DNA of 64,000 bases from Cryptomeria japonica (lineage: Eukaryota; Streptophyta; Pinopsida; Cupressales; Cupressaceae): contig NC_081415.1 of the NCBI RefSeq assembly GCF_030272615.1, positions 626,755,740 through 626,819,739 on the forward strand, read 5' to 3'. The position numbers were made by a program, and so were the translations under genes. Shown in pieces: positions 46,413-58,100 of this stretch (positions are counted from its first letter, which is position 1; the number at the start of each line of letters is the position of its first letter). Below the pieces are notes generated by a model. It was given only the letters and a program-made list of their open reading frames with translations, searched no databases and was not told where the DNA came from.

Positions 46413-47988
46413 TGTAATGTCCCCACTTTGAAATAAAATTCAATAACAAATGGTATCAGAGCTATGATCTTGCCATCCTGTAGGGTAAGATTGAATCAAT
46501 GAATTATTCTAGTCAATAAATAGAGGCAAATACCATGATTGATAAGCAACGAGGGTTCCATCTCGTAAGATGAATTTAAAATATATTATTATCAGCCAAA
46601 TAGATATTGAATGGGTATGACTTCAGAGTAATTCAAATTAGAATAGTGGATAACTAGGCATATCCATGTGGCATTTAAAATACTTATTATATATATATAT
46701 ATATATTAAGTTGGCATTTAAATTGAGAATAAATTAATCATAAATTCCATATGGACCATTAGTGAGGAAATGGGGTAGAGCAATGAGGTCAGTAGATGTT
46801 AGGCCTCTGTCAGGTACATCACCTGCTATGGTGACTGTAGGTCTGCCATTAGTGAGGCCAAGGGGGAGTAAACCACTCTTGGGCCTGATAAGCGCTATGG
46901 GCGTCTCGTTGTGTCTAAATATTTTCTCTTTCATTAATGGCGAATAGGGGGTTAAGCATAGTCCATTTAATTAATACTTGAGGCAAGTATCCAAACATTG
47001 TGCTATCTATCCTCTTTGTCGATATGGCTAATTAGACTCATTATATTTATTCCACTTTGAAATAAAATTCAATAACAAATGGTATCAGAGCTATGATCTT
47101 GCCATCCTGTAGGGTAAGATTGAATCAACGAATTATTCTAGTCAATAAACAGAGGCAAATACCATGACCGATAAGCAACGAGGGTTCCATCTCGTAAGAT
47201 GAATTTAAAATATATTATTATCAGCCAAATAGATATTGAATGGGTATGACTTCAGAGTAATTCAAATTAGAATAGTGGATAACTAGGCATATCCATGTGG
47301 CATTTAAAATACTTAATATATATATATATATAAATAATAAGTTGGCATTTAAATTGAGAATAAATTAATCATAAATTCCATATGGACCATTAGTGAGGAA
47401 ATGGGGTAGAGCAATGAGGTCAGCAGATGTTAGGCCTCTCTCAGGTACATCACCCGCTATGGCGACTGTAGGTCTACCATTAGTGAGGCCAAGGAGGAGT
47501 AAACCACTCTTGGGCCTGATAAGCGCTACGGGCGTCTCATTGCATCTAAATCCTTTTGATCTCACTAAGGAAGTGAATACGAAGAAGGATAATGCATACA
47601 CAAATATTTATTGAAATTACAAGTCAGTATTGAATTGCATTATTAATGTGATTTTAAGATCACAAGGATTAGTCCCATAAAGAAACCATGGATCAAATCA
47701 GATCAGAACTATTATTAAGTTACAGGAAGTAACATCCTTGTTCTTGGTGGTATGCATGGGGATGTGTTTAATAAGTATGCTTAATATATGAAGCCCAATA
47801 ATGTTCTTATGCAGAATAAATAGTAATATTAATATGGACTGCAATATGTATGACAGTCATACTTAATTTCATATATATATTCATAATACATAAGCAATTA
47901 GTATACGTATAGTCTAAAACATGTTATTACTATCAGTATTTAAGAAGTGGGGAAGGAGATGTCCCTAAACCCATAAGGGGACATTACA
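46413..47988. mobile_element. 1.6-kb element with TGTAATGTCCCC inverted ends
   Basis: It is bounded by TGTAATGTCCCC (46413-46424) and its perfect reverse complement GGGGACATTACA (47977-47988), with 5-bp duplications ACTAG at 46408-46412 and 47989-47993. A block of about 495 bases is present twice (46423-46918 and 47052-47550, offset about 629). Each copy starts CCACTTTGAAATAAAATTC and contains TGGTATCAGAGC, the copia primer-binding sequence, plus an AT microsatellite. It has no coding capacity. It is probably a small non-autonomous LTR-type element (TRIM-like) or a rearranged LTR. Its orientation is uncertain. Confidence 0.75.
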
Positions 47989-47993
47989 ACTAG

Positions 47994-49160
47994 CCATTTG
48001 ACCTTAGGGATAAAAAGTGTTTGAAGTGTGTTCATTTTAGTCAAGACCAAGTGCAAATTGAGCCGACTTTAGGCTTTGGAAATACACCTTTAAAAATACA
48101 TCTAAAGGAAGGGTTATATACAAGTCCAAGGATTGGGTTGATCTAGACCCATACTCATTTGTGCCTTTTAGGCAACATTCTTGTGTTTGTGTGCTTGCTT
48201 TGTTTTCTTGTCAAAGAAACATCAAAAGAAAATCACTTCCAAAAACAAAGTATTCATCCAACCAAACATTTCTCAAACAACCAAACACATCAAAAACAAA
48301 GTGCAAACAACAAAAGTATCAAAACTTTATGACCATTCTTCACATCTTGCGAAAGAAGAAGCGTCATCAGAATATCAACTTGAAAAGAAGACCATTAAGC
48401 TCAAAGGCTTTGATCAAAAGGAGGAAATTCTTCTATATAAATAGACAAATCTTTGTCTCCCATAGAGTTTTTCTGCATCACATGCATCTCTACCTTCAAG
48501 GCAAAACAAATGAATTTGATTCAGAATCATTGAACCGCAGAGCTTTTATGCAATATAGAGCTTTGAGTTATCACAAAAACCAAGGAGGTAAGATTAATCC
48601 CAGCTTTTTCCCAAAAGTTTGTATCACATACAACACAGCTCAAGAAATACCACCAACACCTGAAAGAGAAGAGGTAGAGTTTGTCCCATTTGTGACACAA
48701 AGTTTTTATTGAAGTTGAAAACATTTCATCCATTATCTTACTCATACATCATCACTTCATCATCAATCCATCCCAGCTCTCAAAACATTAAGAGGTTCTT
48801 GTCCCAAGTTCTCTTTTAGATATTGCTTGAAATCAAACACATCACATCACTTTTTAGATTGTTTCTACATCTAGGATAAGCTCATCCTAAGAGACACATC
48901 TACGAAGGTTAAAACTAGTTCATGAGTGAATCCTCTCATTACTAGGTAGTTCAATCTGTAACACATCTTAGATTTCTCTACACCTTATCACATCAAAACT
49001 TATCAAACAAGCAAGCAATTGAAAGAAGGAATTTCAGTTACATCTACCTTAAAAAGTGCTAGAGATCCACGTACAACACAATTCACCAACCATCAATCTC
49101 TCATTTCATCAAAAACTCATCATCATTTTCACACAACTTCAACAAAAGCTTACAAGAAAA
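47994..49160 (+). other. Leader of the giant Tat element, second part
   Basis: This is an A-rich leader running to the gag ATG. A 183-codon ORF (48161-48712) lacks any recognisable feature and I do not count it as a gene. Confidence 0.5.
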
Positions 49161-50740
49161 ATGGCCCAAACCCGATCACAGTCACGGCAACGAGAAATAG
49201 AAATGGAAGAAGAAGAAGAGGAAAATCTCAATGAATTTCAAGAAGCACTTGGAGGAAATGCGAATGATGAAAACCCAAGTACTCCTACTCCTGCAACAAT
49301 AGAAAGGGCTCAGCATAACCCTCTCTTTAACAGACTATTTGATGAAATACTCAGGAGCAATGCGGATACTCACTTTTTAAAGCTCGCTCAAGAAGGAGTA
49401 AAACTCCCCTCTGACTTTGATCTTGCCCAATTAAGACAAGCATTAGAAAGACAAAGTCGCCATGAAGAGGAAAGAGGTAGAGATCCCATCAGATATAACA
49501 TTCCTTGAGGTAACCCACCACCTCCTCCTCCAACTAAAATGGAGATGTTGCGGCAACAAGTAGAGAATCTCTCCCAACAACTTCATAGTGGTGTCAAGAC
49601 CAACCAATTCTCAGTCAATGACATCTATCCCTATCCTTTTGATAGGAATCTTTATATGCCACCCTTTCCACGAGGATTCGAAATACCTAAATTCAAAAAA
49701 TATAGAGGAAAAAGAGATCCTCGTAATCATGTCAGAGAATTTCATTCCGCTTGTCTCGAAGTGGCATATGAAGACACATACCTAATGCACCTTTTTACCC
49801 AAAGCTTGGGAGGAACAACCACATCATGGTTTTCTTGACTATCAGGTGGCATTAGAACATTTGAGGAACTTATCCAGAAATTCCTCGCTCATTACTCTCA
49901 TAACATTCAACGCCACATCACCATGGCTGATCTGTGCAACACCAAACAAAAACCAGGTGAACTTTTCTCAGTATTCCTGCAACGATGGTGTCAAATGTCT
50001 AACAGACGTTCTCTTCAGTTACCTGAATGAGAACTAGTGGAAATATTCATTTCCAACTTAAACAAAGAAATGGAATTTCACCTGGATGTCAAAGACATAG
50101 ACTCTTTTAATGATATGATCACCAAGGGTTTGAAATGTGAACGGGCACTCATCAAGAAAGGACTCATCAAAATCTTTAATGAACCAAAGGATGGTCCTCG
50201 CCTATGCTTCAATAGTGATAAACCAAGCTTCTAGAATAAAAACAAGAATATCGTCAATGATGGGGTTGTGGATGCCAGAACTATACAAAGTGCACAACCT
50301 ATGGTTCGATTTGTAGGACAAAATCCTCCACCTCAGAATAACACAAATGTTCCTTCCAATCAAGGTCACATCACATCTCACGATGAACCAAGACCTCATC
50401 AACAAAAACAAAAATGCACATACACTCCCTTAGGGGAACCCATTGAAACAGTATTGTGACAACTCATTTCTCAAAATTTGGTCACTCTCCCTAAAACATC
50501 AAACTATGAACCTCAGGTCAAACCTGCATGGTGGAGAGATACTGAACACTGTGATTTCCACCAAGGGAGGGGACACAAGACAAGTAATTGTCACCGATTG
50601 AAAGATCTTATTCAGGACCTTATTGACCAAGGAGAAATTGAAATAGAAGGACATGACAAAAAAACAACAAATAATGATCATCTAATGTTCAAAAATCCAC
50701 TTCCATCACAAGATCAAAGGGGTCCTTCCACTTCTAGGTG
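49161..50740 (+). pseudogene. Gag region of the giant Tat element
   Basis: An acidic N-terminus (MEEEEEENLNEFQEAL) is followed by NDIYPYPFDRNLYMPPFPRG, PKFKKYRGKRDPRNHVREFH and SLGGTTTSWFS, the Gag core, then FLAHYSHNIQRHITMADLCN. The finger CDFHQGRGHKTSNC with RLKDLIQDLID matches that of the 7.6-kb element. Five TGA codons and one TAG interrupt it. Gag forms the virus-like particle and binds RNA. Confidence 0.85.
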
Positions 50741-51129
50741 AGGCACTGATACCACTGAGTATACACAGGCTGCATATAATTACACTGTAAATCATCTGTA
50801 TGATGCCAGTGAACAAGTTGCAACTATAACCTTCAAAAATCCCAATTCAAATTGTAATGTTGCTACACGACGTGGCAAGGTCACCATAAAAGCAGCTCCA
50901 CAAGGCACCACCTCCATCCCAAAGCAATACAATCTTGTGGAACAATTAGACAAAACCCCTGCGCTTATATCCATTTTAGAGCTTTTGCACCTATCACCAT
51001 CTCATAAAACTATCTTGGATCAAGCACTCCAAGAGGCGTCAGTCCTTGCAAACCTGAATACAGACCAATTTCAAGTCATGGTTGGAAGTCTAAAGTCATC
51101 ACCTTGTCTCACTTTTTCTGAAAGTGACA

Positions 51130-51500
51130 ACTCTTCTTTCCAGCAACCTCATAACGCTTTGCTACACATTGAAGGCTTTATCAATCAACATAGGATCAAG
51201 CGAGTCTTGATCGATAATGGAGCAGGCCTGAATAAATGTACACTACAGTTGGTCACAGCATTGGGATATGCCACAGAATCAGTGGATCCTCGCAAGAAGA
51301 TCACAATCAAAGCTTATGACGATGCAGAGCGTTCATCCAAAGGAGCTGTGGTACTACCAGTCCGAGTAGGCCCCATGGTAAAGCACATCATTTGTTAGGT
51401 TCTGGACCTTCCTCTGCCATACAATCTATTGTTAGGAAGACCTTGGATACATGCCATGCAAGCTGTTCCATCTACCTACCATCAATGTATCAAGTTCCCA
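51130..51500 (+). other. Aspartic protease region
   Basis: HIEGFINQHRIKRVLIDNGA shows the active-site position, with D-N-G-A in place of the usual D-S/T-G-A. It is followed by [18 protein letters not shown], the GRPW motif typical of this lineage. One TAG lies between them. The protease would cleave Gag-Pol. Confidence 0.7.
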
Positions 51501-51949
51501 CATAACGGTGTAGAGATCACAATCTTGGGCGATGCAAATCCCTTTGTGTATTGCCATAATATCAGCCATCAACCAGAGATTACCATTCCTAATAATAGAG
51601 AAGCCATTTCCTCCACATCATATATAAGTCCCGCCTCTCTTGCCAGTTCGAACACCACTATACCAAAGCAAGAAAAGCTTAAAATGAAAATAGTAGAGGA
51701 AGGTCCTGGGGAATAGAACTTGAGTCAACTCTTTTGTGTGGGAAAAATGCCCACTTCTCCTAGAACACATGGTAAAGCACAATAGTTACTCCAGCAACCA
51801 CTAATCACGCCAGCATGTGCTTTGATGCCTTTCATCCTTGGAAAGAGTCAAGAAGAAGAAACCCAAGATAAGGACTTAGCGGACTGGATCTATAAAGATC
51901 CCATCACCACTGATATACCGCAAGTTAAACTTCCTACAGATCAGTATGG

Positions 51950-52080
51950 CAAAGGTCTCCTCATTATGCAGAGAATGGGGTATGATGGTCAGAGTGCTAT
52001 GGGATATTGCAAACAAGGATGACATGAACCTCTGCTACCGGAATTAAAGCCCAAAGGTAATACAGGCCTAGGCTTTGAAA
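51950..52080 (+). other. G-patch-like domain after protease
   Basis: The frame reads LLIMQRMGYDGQSAMGYCKQG, a TGA, then HEPLLPELKPKGNTGLGF. Spaced glycines after M-G-Y and the closing GLGF are the pattern of a G-patch, a short nucleic-acid-binding domain found next to protease in several retroelements. One stop and the missing middle glycines make it degenerate. Confidence 0.6.
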
Positions 52081-53159
52081 AAGAGATCTTTCCTAAACTC
52101 AAATTCAAAGGAAAACCCAACAAACCATTATGTCAACCTACTACAAAAAAGAAACCTTTCATTATCAAACCAACATCGAGCACCATCACAACTACCCCAC
52201 CGAGGCTCAGAATCCCAACACAACCATCACCACTGCCACTCATCCCACCAAACGAACCAGTAATCCCATCAACAACATCAGAACCCGCAGCAGCATCTAT
52301 GGCACCAGCAGTTCCAACAGAAGCCACTGAGTCAATACTACCAATACTCCTTGTACTAGATTCTTTAATCCCCATCGACCTTCCTACAACACCGATCACT
52401 GCACAGGTACATCAACCAATCACACCTGCAGTATTTAACTCAAAAGACATCCCAGTATGGTATAGTAATCGGATGCTGGAAAGTGACTCAGAAACTGACT
52501 CACATGAGTGGGAATTTGATTCTGTACAGCTTAACACTTCAGATGAGGAAGACACATCACTACCTCCACCACACAAAGACATCCCTATTTATGGAGAAGC
52601 ACAGATAAAGACCACTTGGGTTCCTGAACTGGAAACATCTTCCACAGACCCCATGTCTCATCCTACACCTGATTCTGACAGGGAGAGTACCATCAACGAC
52701 CTTCACCATAACATCTTAACTCTCACTGATACATCTAACACACTTAACCTAATCGATGAAGTAATGCCCACTATCCACCCTGAACTCATCGAATGGAACC
52801 AACCAAATCCCCCATGTCTTGACTTCTTCCAAAATGATGAGGCCATCATTGACTTTTTGGAATTAAGGGATAACCTACCAAGCGGGGATCACAAAGTTGG
52901 ATTCGCCATTGAACTTAATAGTGCAGCATACTTCAGGGCGAATGCCAAACCTTTCAGCTACAAAAATATAACAATAAAACATGGATCTTCCAGTGAAAAC
53001 CACACTGTGGCACTGTTTGATCCAACAAAAGTAAAAAGAAAGAGCGTATCCAATGGTGAAAACCTCTCTGAGGCACCTGAGGATGAAGGGTTTGGCATTC
53101 TCCCTTATAGTGCACAATAGGAACGATCAACAATTCTCATCAAGGAAACCAAAGAATAC

Positions 53160-54575
53160 AGTGTGAGGACTCCCGAAAATCCTCATATCATACATCTAGC
53201 ATCTCTTCTCACTCCAGAAGAACAACCTAAATTTATAGAGTTCTTCCAGAAGCGTCAGATCAACTTTGCATGGTCATATGCAGACATGCCTGGGCTTGAT
53301 CTTGATTTAGTCATGCATCACCTCACCATAGCAGATGGAGCCAAACCTGTCAAGTAGAAGCTTCGTAAGATGCATCCTCAAATTGCAGTACTAGTCAAAA
53401 CATAACTCAAGAAACTCCTAGATGTTGGATTCATTAGACCAATTGATTATGCAGAATGGATCTCTAACATTGTGCCTGTCGGCAAACCAAAAGGGGGCAT
53501 CCGCATTTGTACTGACTTCAGAGATCTGAATAAGGCCTATCCTAAGGATGACTTCCCCCTACCAAATATCAACATCATAGTGGATCTGACAGCAGGACAT
53601 GCCATGCTTTCACTCATGGATGGCTTTTCAGGATACAATCAAATAAAGATCGCACCAGAAGATCAACATAAGACAGCGTTCACATGTCCATGGGGCACAT
53701 ATTGCTAGAATGTAATGCCCTTCAGTCTAAAGAATGCAGGAGAGACCTATCAAAGAGAAATGACCACCATCTTCCATGACATGATGCATACTATGATGGA
53801 AGATTATGTGGATGACTTACTAGCAAAATCACTCACTAGAGAAGGGCATCTCCACATCTTAGATAAAATCTTTGATAGATTGGAACAATACCATGTTCGA
53901 CTCAACCCAAAGAAATGTGTCTTTGGAGTAACCTCTAGGAAGCTTCTAGGATACATTGTCTCAAGCAAAGGTATTGAGGTCGACCCAGCAAAGGTAAAAG
54001 CAATCATAGACATGCCACCACCAAAGAATATCAGTCAGCTAAGGACATTACAAGGGCGGCTTCAATCCATCTGAAGATTCATTGCACAATTGGCTGATAA
54101 GTGTCACCCGCTCACACACCTACTACACAAGAACATCTACTTTCAGTGGGATACCCGATGCCAACAAGCATTTCAGATGCTTAAAAACTATCTCATGAAT
54201 TCACCATTGCTGATCCCACCAGATCCAAGTAGACCGTTGTTACTCTATATCTAAGCAACAAGTACAACATTGGGTGTACTACTGGCACAACATAATACAA
54301 AAGAAAAAGAGTGTGCTATTTACTACATCTCTCGCACATTGGTGAGCTATGAACTCAATTACATGCCTATTGAGCGAGCTTGCCTAGCAGTAATCTTAGC
54401 AGCTACTAAACTAAGGCACTATCTGTTAACACACAAGGTACAACTCATTGCAAAGGTTGATCCACTCATGTATTTACTCAGCAAAGCAGCTTTTACAGGT
54501 TGCTTAGCCAAATGGGTGATGATTCTAAGTGAATTTGACATCGAGTATGTGGACCGTAAAGCTATCAAAGGGTAG
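53160..54575 (+). pseudogene. Reverse transcriptase and degenerate gypsy RNase H
   Basis: RT blocks are WISNIVPVGKPKGGIRICTD, then FRDLNKAYPKDDFPLPNINI, LSLMDGFSGYNQI (first Asp), MPFSLKNAGETYQREM and the active-site box DYVDDLLAKS. The connected RNase H reads LLLYI-stop-ATSTTLGVLLAQ, lacking the first catalytic Asp expected in that block, as in the element at 23031. Five nonsense codons interrupt the region. RT would copy the element's RNA to DNA. Confidence 0.85.
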
Positions 54576-54659
54576 GTCATTGCAAATCAGTTGGTTGATG
54601 CACCACTCATAGGCGATCATCCTCTCATTTCCAATTTTCTAGATGAAGAGATATTCATG

Positions 54660-55080
54660 ATCACAACAACACAACCATGGAAACTATACTTTGATGGTTC
54701 ATACACTAGACATGGCTCAGGGGCAGGCATTCTGTTTATCACACCTCAAGGTGATAGAATCCCGAAGTCTTACAGGCTCACATTTCCATGCACCAACAAC
54801 ATAGCAGAGTATGAGGCCTTGATCACACGACTCAGGCTAGCCATACAATGGAAATTACAAGAACTGCAAGTATATGGCGACTCACAACTGGTCATTCGAC
54901 AAGCAACTAATGAATATAAAACCAAGGATGATAAACTCATGCCATATAAGAAAATGGTGGACAAACTAAAATCATCATTTACTACAGTTACCTTTGAGCA
55001 GATGCCAAGAGATCAGAATCAAGTTGTTGACGCCATGGCTACCATCACATCTCTCTTAGATCTTCCACAGAATTCAATAC
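54660..55080 (+). other. Archaeal-type RNase H domain (downstream of RT)
   Basis: WKLYFDGSYTRHGSGAGILF, CTNNIAEYEALITRLRLA, VYGDSQLVIRQ and RDQNQVVDAMAT supply all four acidic catalytic positions (D, E, D, D) without a stop inside the domain. It lies between the degenerate RNase H and integrase, the usual Tat order. Confidence 0.85.
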
Positions 55081-55339
55081 GCTATGAGTTCTTGGTAGAA
55101 CAGCTTTGGATTCCTGCTTATGATATCCCCGAATCCGAAATGATATGTTGCCTTGTCGGTTTTGAATCCCCATGGTACGGTGAGTTCTACACCTATCTCC
55201 GTGATCACACCCTTCCTCCCAACCAATCAAATAACTAACATAAAACCTTCATTTGCCAAACTGCTCGATATACCATTATTGTCGAGACCCTATACCGACG
55301 CAGTCTTGATGGTACTCTCCTTCGATGTCTAGAACAAGG

Positions 55340-56309
55340 TGAGATAACAAAGTCTTTGGAAGAAGTCCATGAAGGAATTTGCTGGACTCACTCAAGTGGT
55401 CCATCACTAGCCAAGAAACTCCTACGTAATGGATACTATTGGCCATCTATGGAAAAAGATTCCTACTACTTTATCAGAAAATGCAAGAAATGTCAAGTTC
55501 ATGGCGACTTGATACATGCACCATCCCAAAAACTGCAACCAATCACAACACCATGGCCTTTTTGTCAATGGGGCCCTGACCTTGTGGGTAAGATTCATCC
55601 ATCTTCATCCAATGGCCATAAATTCATTATTACCACCACCGAATATTTCACAAAGTGGATCAAAGCTGTTCCACTTACCCAAGTCACAGGCAAGCAGATC
55701 GCCTCATTCATCCTCAATTACATTATCTGCCGGTATGGTGTACCCATGTCCATCATCACAGATAACAGTCTTTCCTTCAAAAATCAGGATGTCCGTGAAC
55801 TTTGAGAGAAATTTCATATCCAACACCGCTTTTCCACTCCCTATTACCCACAAAGCAATGGTCAGGCCGAAGCATCCAATAAAAACATATTGAGGATCCT
55901 AAAGAAGACATTCAATGATGTCGGCCGTGATTGGCATGTTCAACTGAATCCAGCACTATGGGCATATCGAACTAGCATTCGAAACCCTACAGGCGCAACT
56001 CCCTACTCATTGGTCTATGGTGCAGAAGCTATCTTGCCTATTGAGGTCGAGATACCATCATTACGGGTTTCCTTGCACAATCTCATCAATGATGAAGCCT
56101 ACAGAGTATCCCATCTTCAAGACTTAGAGTTACTTGATGAGAAATGACAAGCTGCATACAATCACCTCAAAGCCTATCAGCAGCGCATGAGTAGAAGCTA
56201 CAATCACTGAGTTAGATCTCGTACATTTGAGGTAGGTGATCTTGTTCTTTGAGAGAATCCTCGCAACCAACCAAACAAAGAACATTAGGGCAAGTTTGAA
56301 TCAAACTGG
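55340..56309 (+). pseudogene. Integrase, N-terminal and catalytic parts
   Basis: The zinc-binding part has VHEGICWTHSSGPS, NGYYWPSMEKDS and KCKKCQ. The core shows Asp in WGPDLVG, Asp in IITDNSLSF and Glu in NGQAEASNK, so the D,D,E triad is kept. The blocks YRTSIRNPTGATPYSLVYGA and ILPIEVEIPSLRV follow. TGA and TAG codons at 55804, 56145, 56209, 56251 and 56287 disable it. It ends at ...GKFESNW (56309), where the solo LTR is inserted. Confidence 0.85.
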
Positions 56310-56675
56310 TGTAACGTCATAAATTGTACGCACTTGCTAAAACAGTACAATTTAACACCTAGTTTAGCACCCGCCTTGGCGCAGTTGCATTTTGCATTGC
56401 ATTTCCCCTTTAGCACTTAATTAATCAAATTAATTAGGTCTAAAGGTTCTATTTCATCATTTTCCACATCATAAAGTCAGGCCCTTTCATTAAAGCGTGC
56501 CCCTTTCATTTTATTCTTCCAATACACTACTTAATCAAAAACCCTAATTAGGCCCTATTCTGAGCTTGGGGGCTTGATTTCGGGGGTCAAAACATCTCGA
56601 AATCACCTGTAACTTCGGGATTCTCTCTAGAATCATCATATCTGACGGCCCTGAAAATTTGGTGAAAAGTTGTCA

Positions 56676-56705
56676 GGACCGTGGCACCCGGAGTGCACAC
56701 GGTCC
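56676..56705. repeat. GGACCGTG...CACGGTCC hairpin
   Basis: The 8-base arms GGACCGTG and CACGGTCC are perfect complements, with an inner GCAC/GTGC pair. It includes the palindrome GTGCAC. Related blocks occur at 7278-7308, 12231-12262, 12853-12884 and 13651-13680. Confidence 0.8.
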
Positions 56706-57456
56706 CGGACATTTTTCCCAAAATTTGAGTAGCGCGATCCAATCATAAAATAAAGCTTAACCCCAAGAAATTGGCGGGATATTCAATCTCTAGGTCGGCC
56801 AAAAGATGAAATTATGACCTAGGGTTTCATACATAAGAGCTCTCTTTCTTCATTTTGAGGGGATCTGATGGGAATTTTGTTTTTAGGAACCTCATATGCA
56901 GCGAAAGAGCAGATCTTTGAAGACTTCAACAATATTCAACATCCCTCTATCAAGCATTTATCAAATCCATTCATCCATTTAGGGCTTGGAAGACATTGAA
57001 GAACAATAGGAGATTACCGACTGAAGATTGGCTTGTACCCCTCCCTTGAGGGTTGGGTATGATTTCATGTTGTTTTCATGTCTTTGCATAAGCTTCAATA
57101 TATCCTTCATTCATGCTTTAGATCACTTTGCATCTTGATTTAGAACATTTACATTATCATTTACAAGCAATTAGGGTTTACTTTCTAGGTTGCTCTAGTT
57201 TGCTTTCTTGCATTTTAGGACCTTGCACACACACTAGGTCTGCACACACATTACATTTTACAAAACAACTTGGCTATTCATGGAGGTGGAAATCACCGAA
57301 GCGGGGGTTTGACTAAGGCAAAACCCTATATAGCCGCCCATACACCCTTTTTCAAATATCAGTGCAGGTTTCGGGACTCGGACGACGCCGCAGGATACAG
57401 ATCCGGAGAGAACAGGTCGAGACAACACTCTGCATCAAATTGCAGAGCAAAAGACT

Positions 57457-57547
57457 GGGACAGGGACGCTGGGTGCCCTGGTCCTACCAGGACAGGGGCG
57501 CTGGGCACCCTGGTCCCTGGGACAGAGGCACTGGGCGCCCTGGTCCT
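57457..57547. repeat. GC-rich minisatellite in the solo LTR, about 30 bp x 3
   Basis: Units of the form GGACAGGGGCGCTGGGCACC followed by CTGGTCC are near-palindromic and resemble those at 14284-14374. ORFs called through this block are a side effect of its composition. Confidence 0.8.
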
Positions 57548-57980
57548 CTGGACAGACAGCATTTCCGACAGTTTCAGACAGTGTTCTAGAGTGCAAAACA
57601 GTGGTTTCAGGTGCAGAATCAGGACAGTGGCACCCACGCCCCCGTCCTGAACATTTCCACTCAGATTTTGACTCCAGGTACACATTTTCATTCTTGTCTT
57701 ATCCTTGTACTTACAGCTTTCCCTTGTGTAAGTTCAATTCTGCAATCTTGTTGTTAGCTCATACTTGCATTTTAGGGTTAGGAATTGAACTTGCATAATC
57801 TTACCTTTCAATTACAACAAAGGAATAGAAATCCTAATAGGTAGCCCATGGCTCTCTCTTTCACAAAAAGAAGTAGCCAATCGTGTGATACCTCTAGGCT
57901 CTTTCGTATTCCGTAATGTGTGACAAAAGGTAGGATTAGGGCATGATAACCTAGTCTCGCTTTTTCCCCCACACAACTGG

Positions 57981-58100
57981 TTGGGCCCATATGTTGTCAC
58001 TATTGTATTGAGGGCTGGGGCATATCAATTGGCTACATCAGAAGGAGAACCACTCGCAGATCCAATCAACAACATGCACCTCAAACGGTTTTATACCTAA
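57981..58100 (+). pseudogene. Integrase C-terminal end
   Basis: It reads LGPYVVTIVLRAGAYQLATS, EGEPLADPINN and MHLKRFYT, then stop. It joins in phase with NW at 56309. This is the beta-barrel-like integrase tail, with no chromodomain. Confidence 0.85.

Larger units (their letters stand above)
56310..57975 (+). mobile_element. Solo LTR inserted in integrase
   Basis: It starts TGTAACGTCATAAATTG and ends CCCCCACACA, with the 5-bp duplication ACTGG (56305-56309 and 57976-57980). Removing it and one ACTGG restores an uninterrupted reading of the integrase C-terminus, which fixes both borders. No internal region is present, so it is a solo LTR, orientation taken as plus. It contains a GTGCAC hairpin (56676-56705) and a GC-rich minisatellite (57457-57547), both shared with the 7.6-kb element's LTR. 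Confidence 0.88.
49161..58100 (+). pseudogene. Gag-pol polyprotein of the giant Tat element, split by a solo LTR
   Basis: ATG 49161 (AAAAATGGCC) opens one frame that stays in phase for 2,383 codons to 56309, then resumes exactly in phase after the insertion (57981) for 39 more codons to TAA 58098-58100. I count 22 nonsense codons (11 TGA, 9 TAG, 2 TAA) and no frameshift. The order is Gag, protease, G-patch, RT, degenerate gypsy RNase H, archaeal RNase H, integrase. The single fused frame means Gag and Pol would be made as one product unless regulated otherwise. The very end, NMHLKRFYT, is a common integrase terminus in this lineage. Confidence 0.88.

Noticed and set aside
46413-47988. DNA transposon with terminal inverted repeats
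   Set aside because: The ends are TG...CA and the target duplication is 5 bp, both typical of LTR-type integration. No transposase is present and the interior holds copia primer-binding sequences.
48161-48712. 183-codon ORF in the Tat leader
   Set aside because: It has no recognisable domain, a composition typical of translated A-rich noncoding DNA, and no counterpart elsewhere in the window. I treat it as a chance ORF.
57270-57691. ORFs on both strands over the GC-rich block of the solo LTR
   Set aside because: They come from the palindromic minisatellite, which is open in several frames on both strands.
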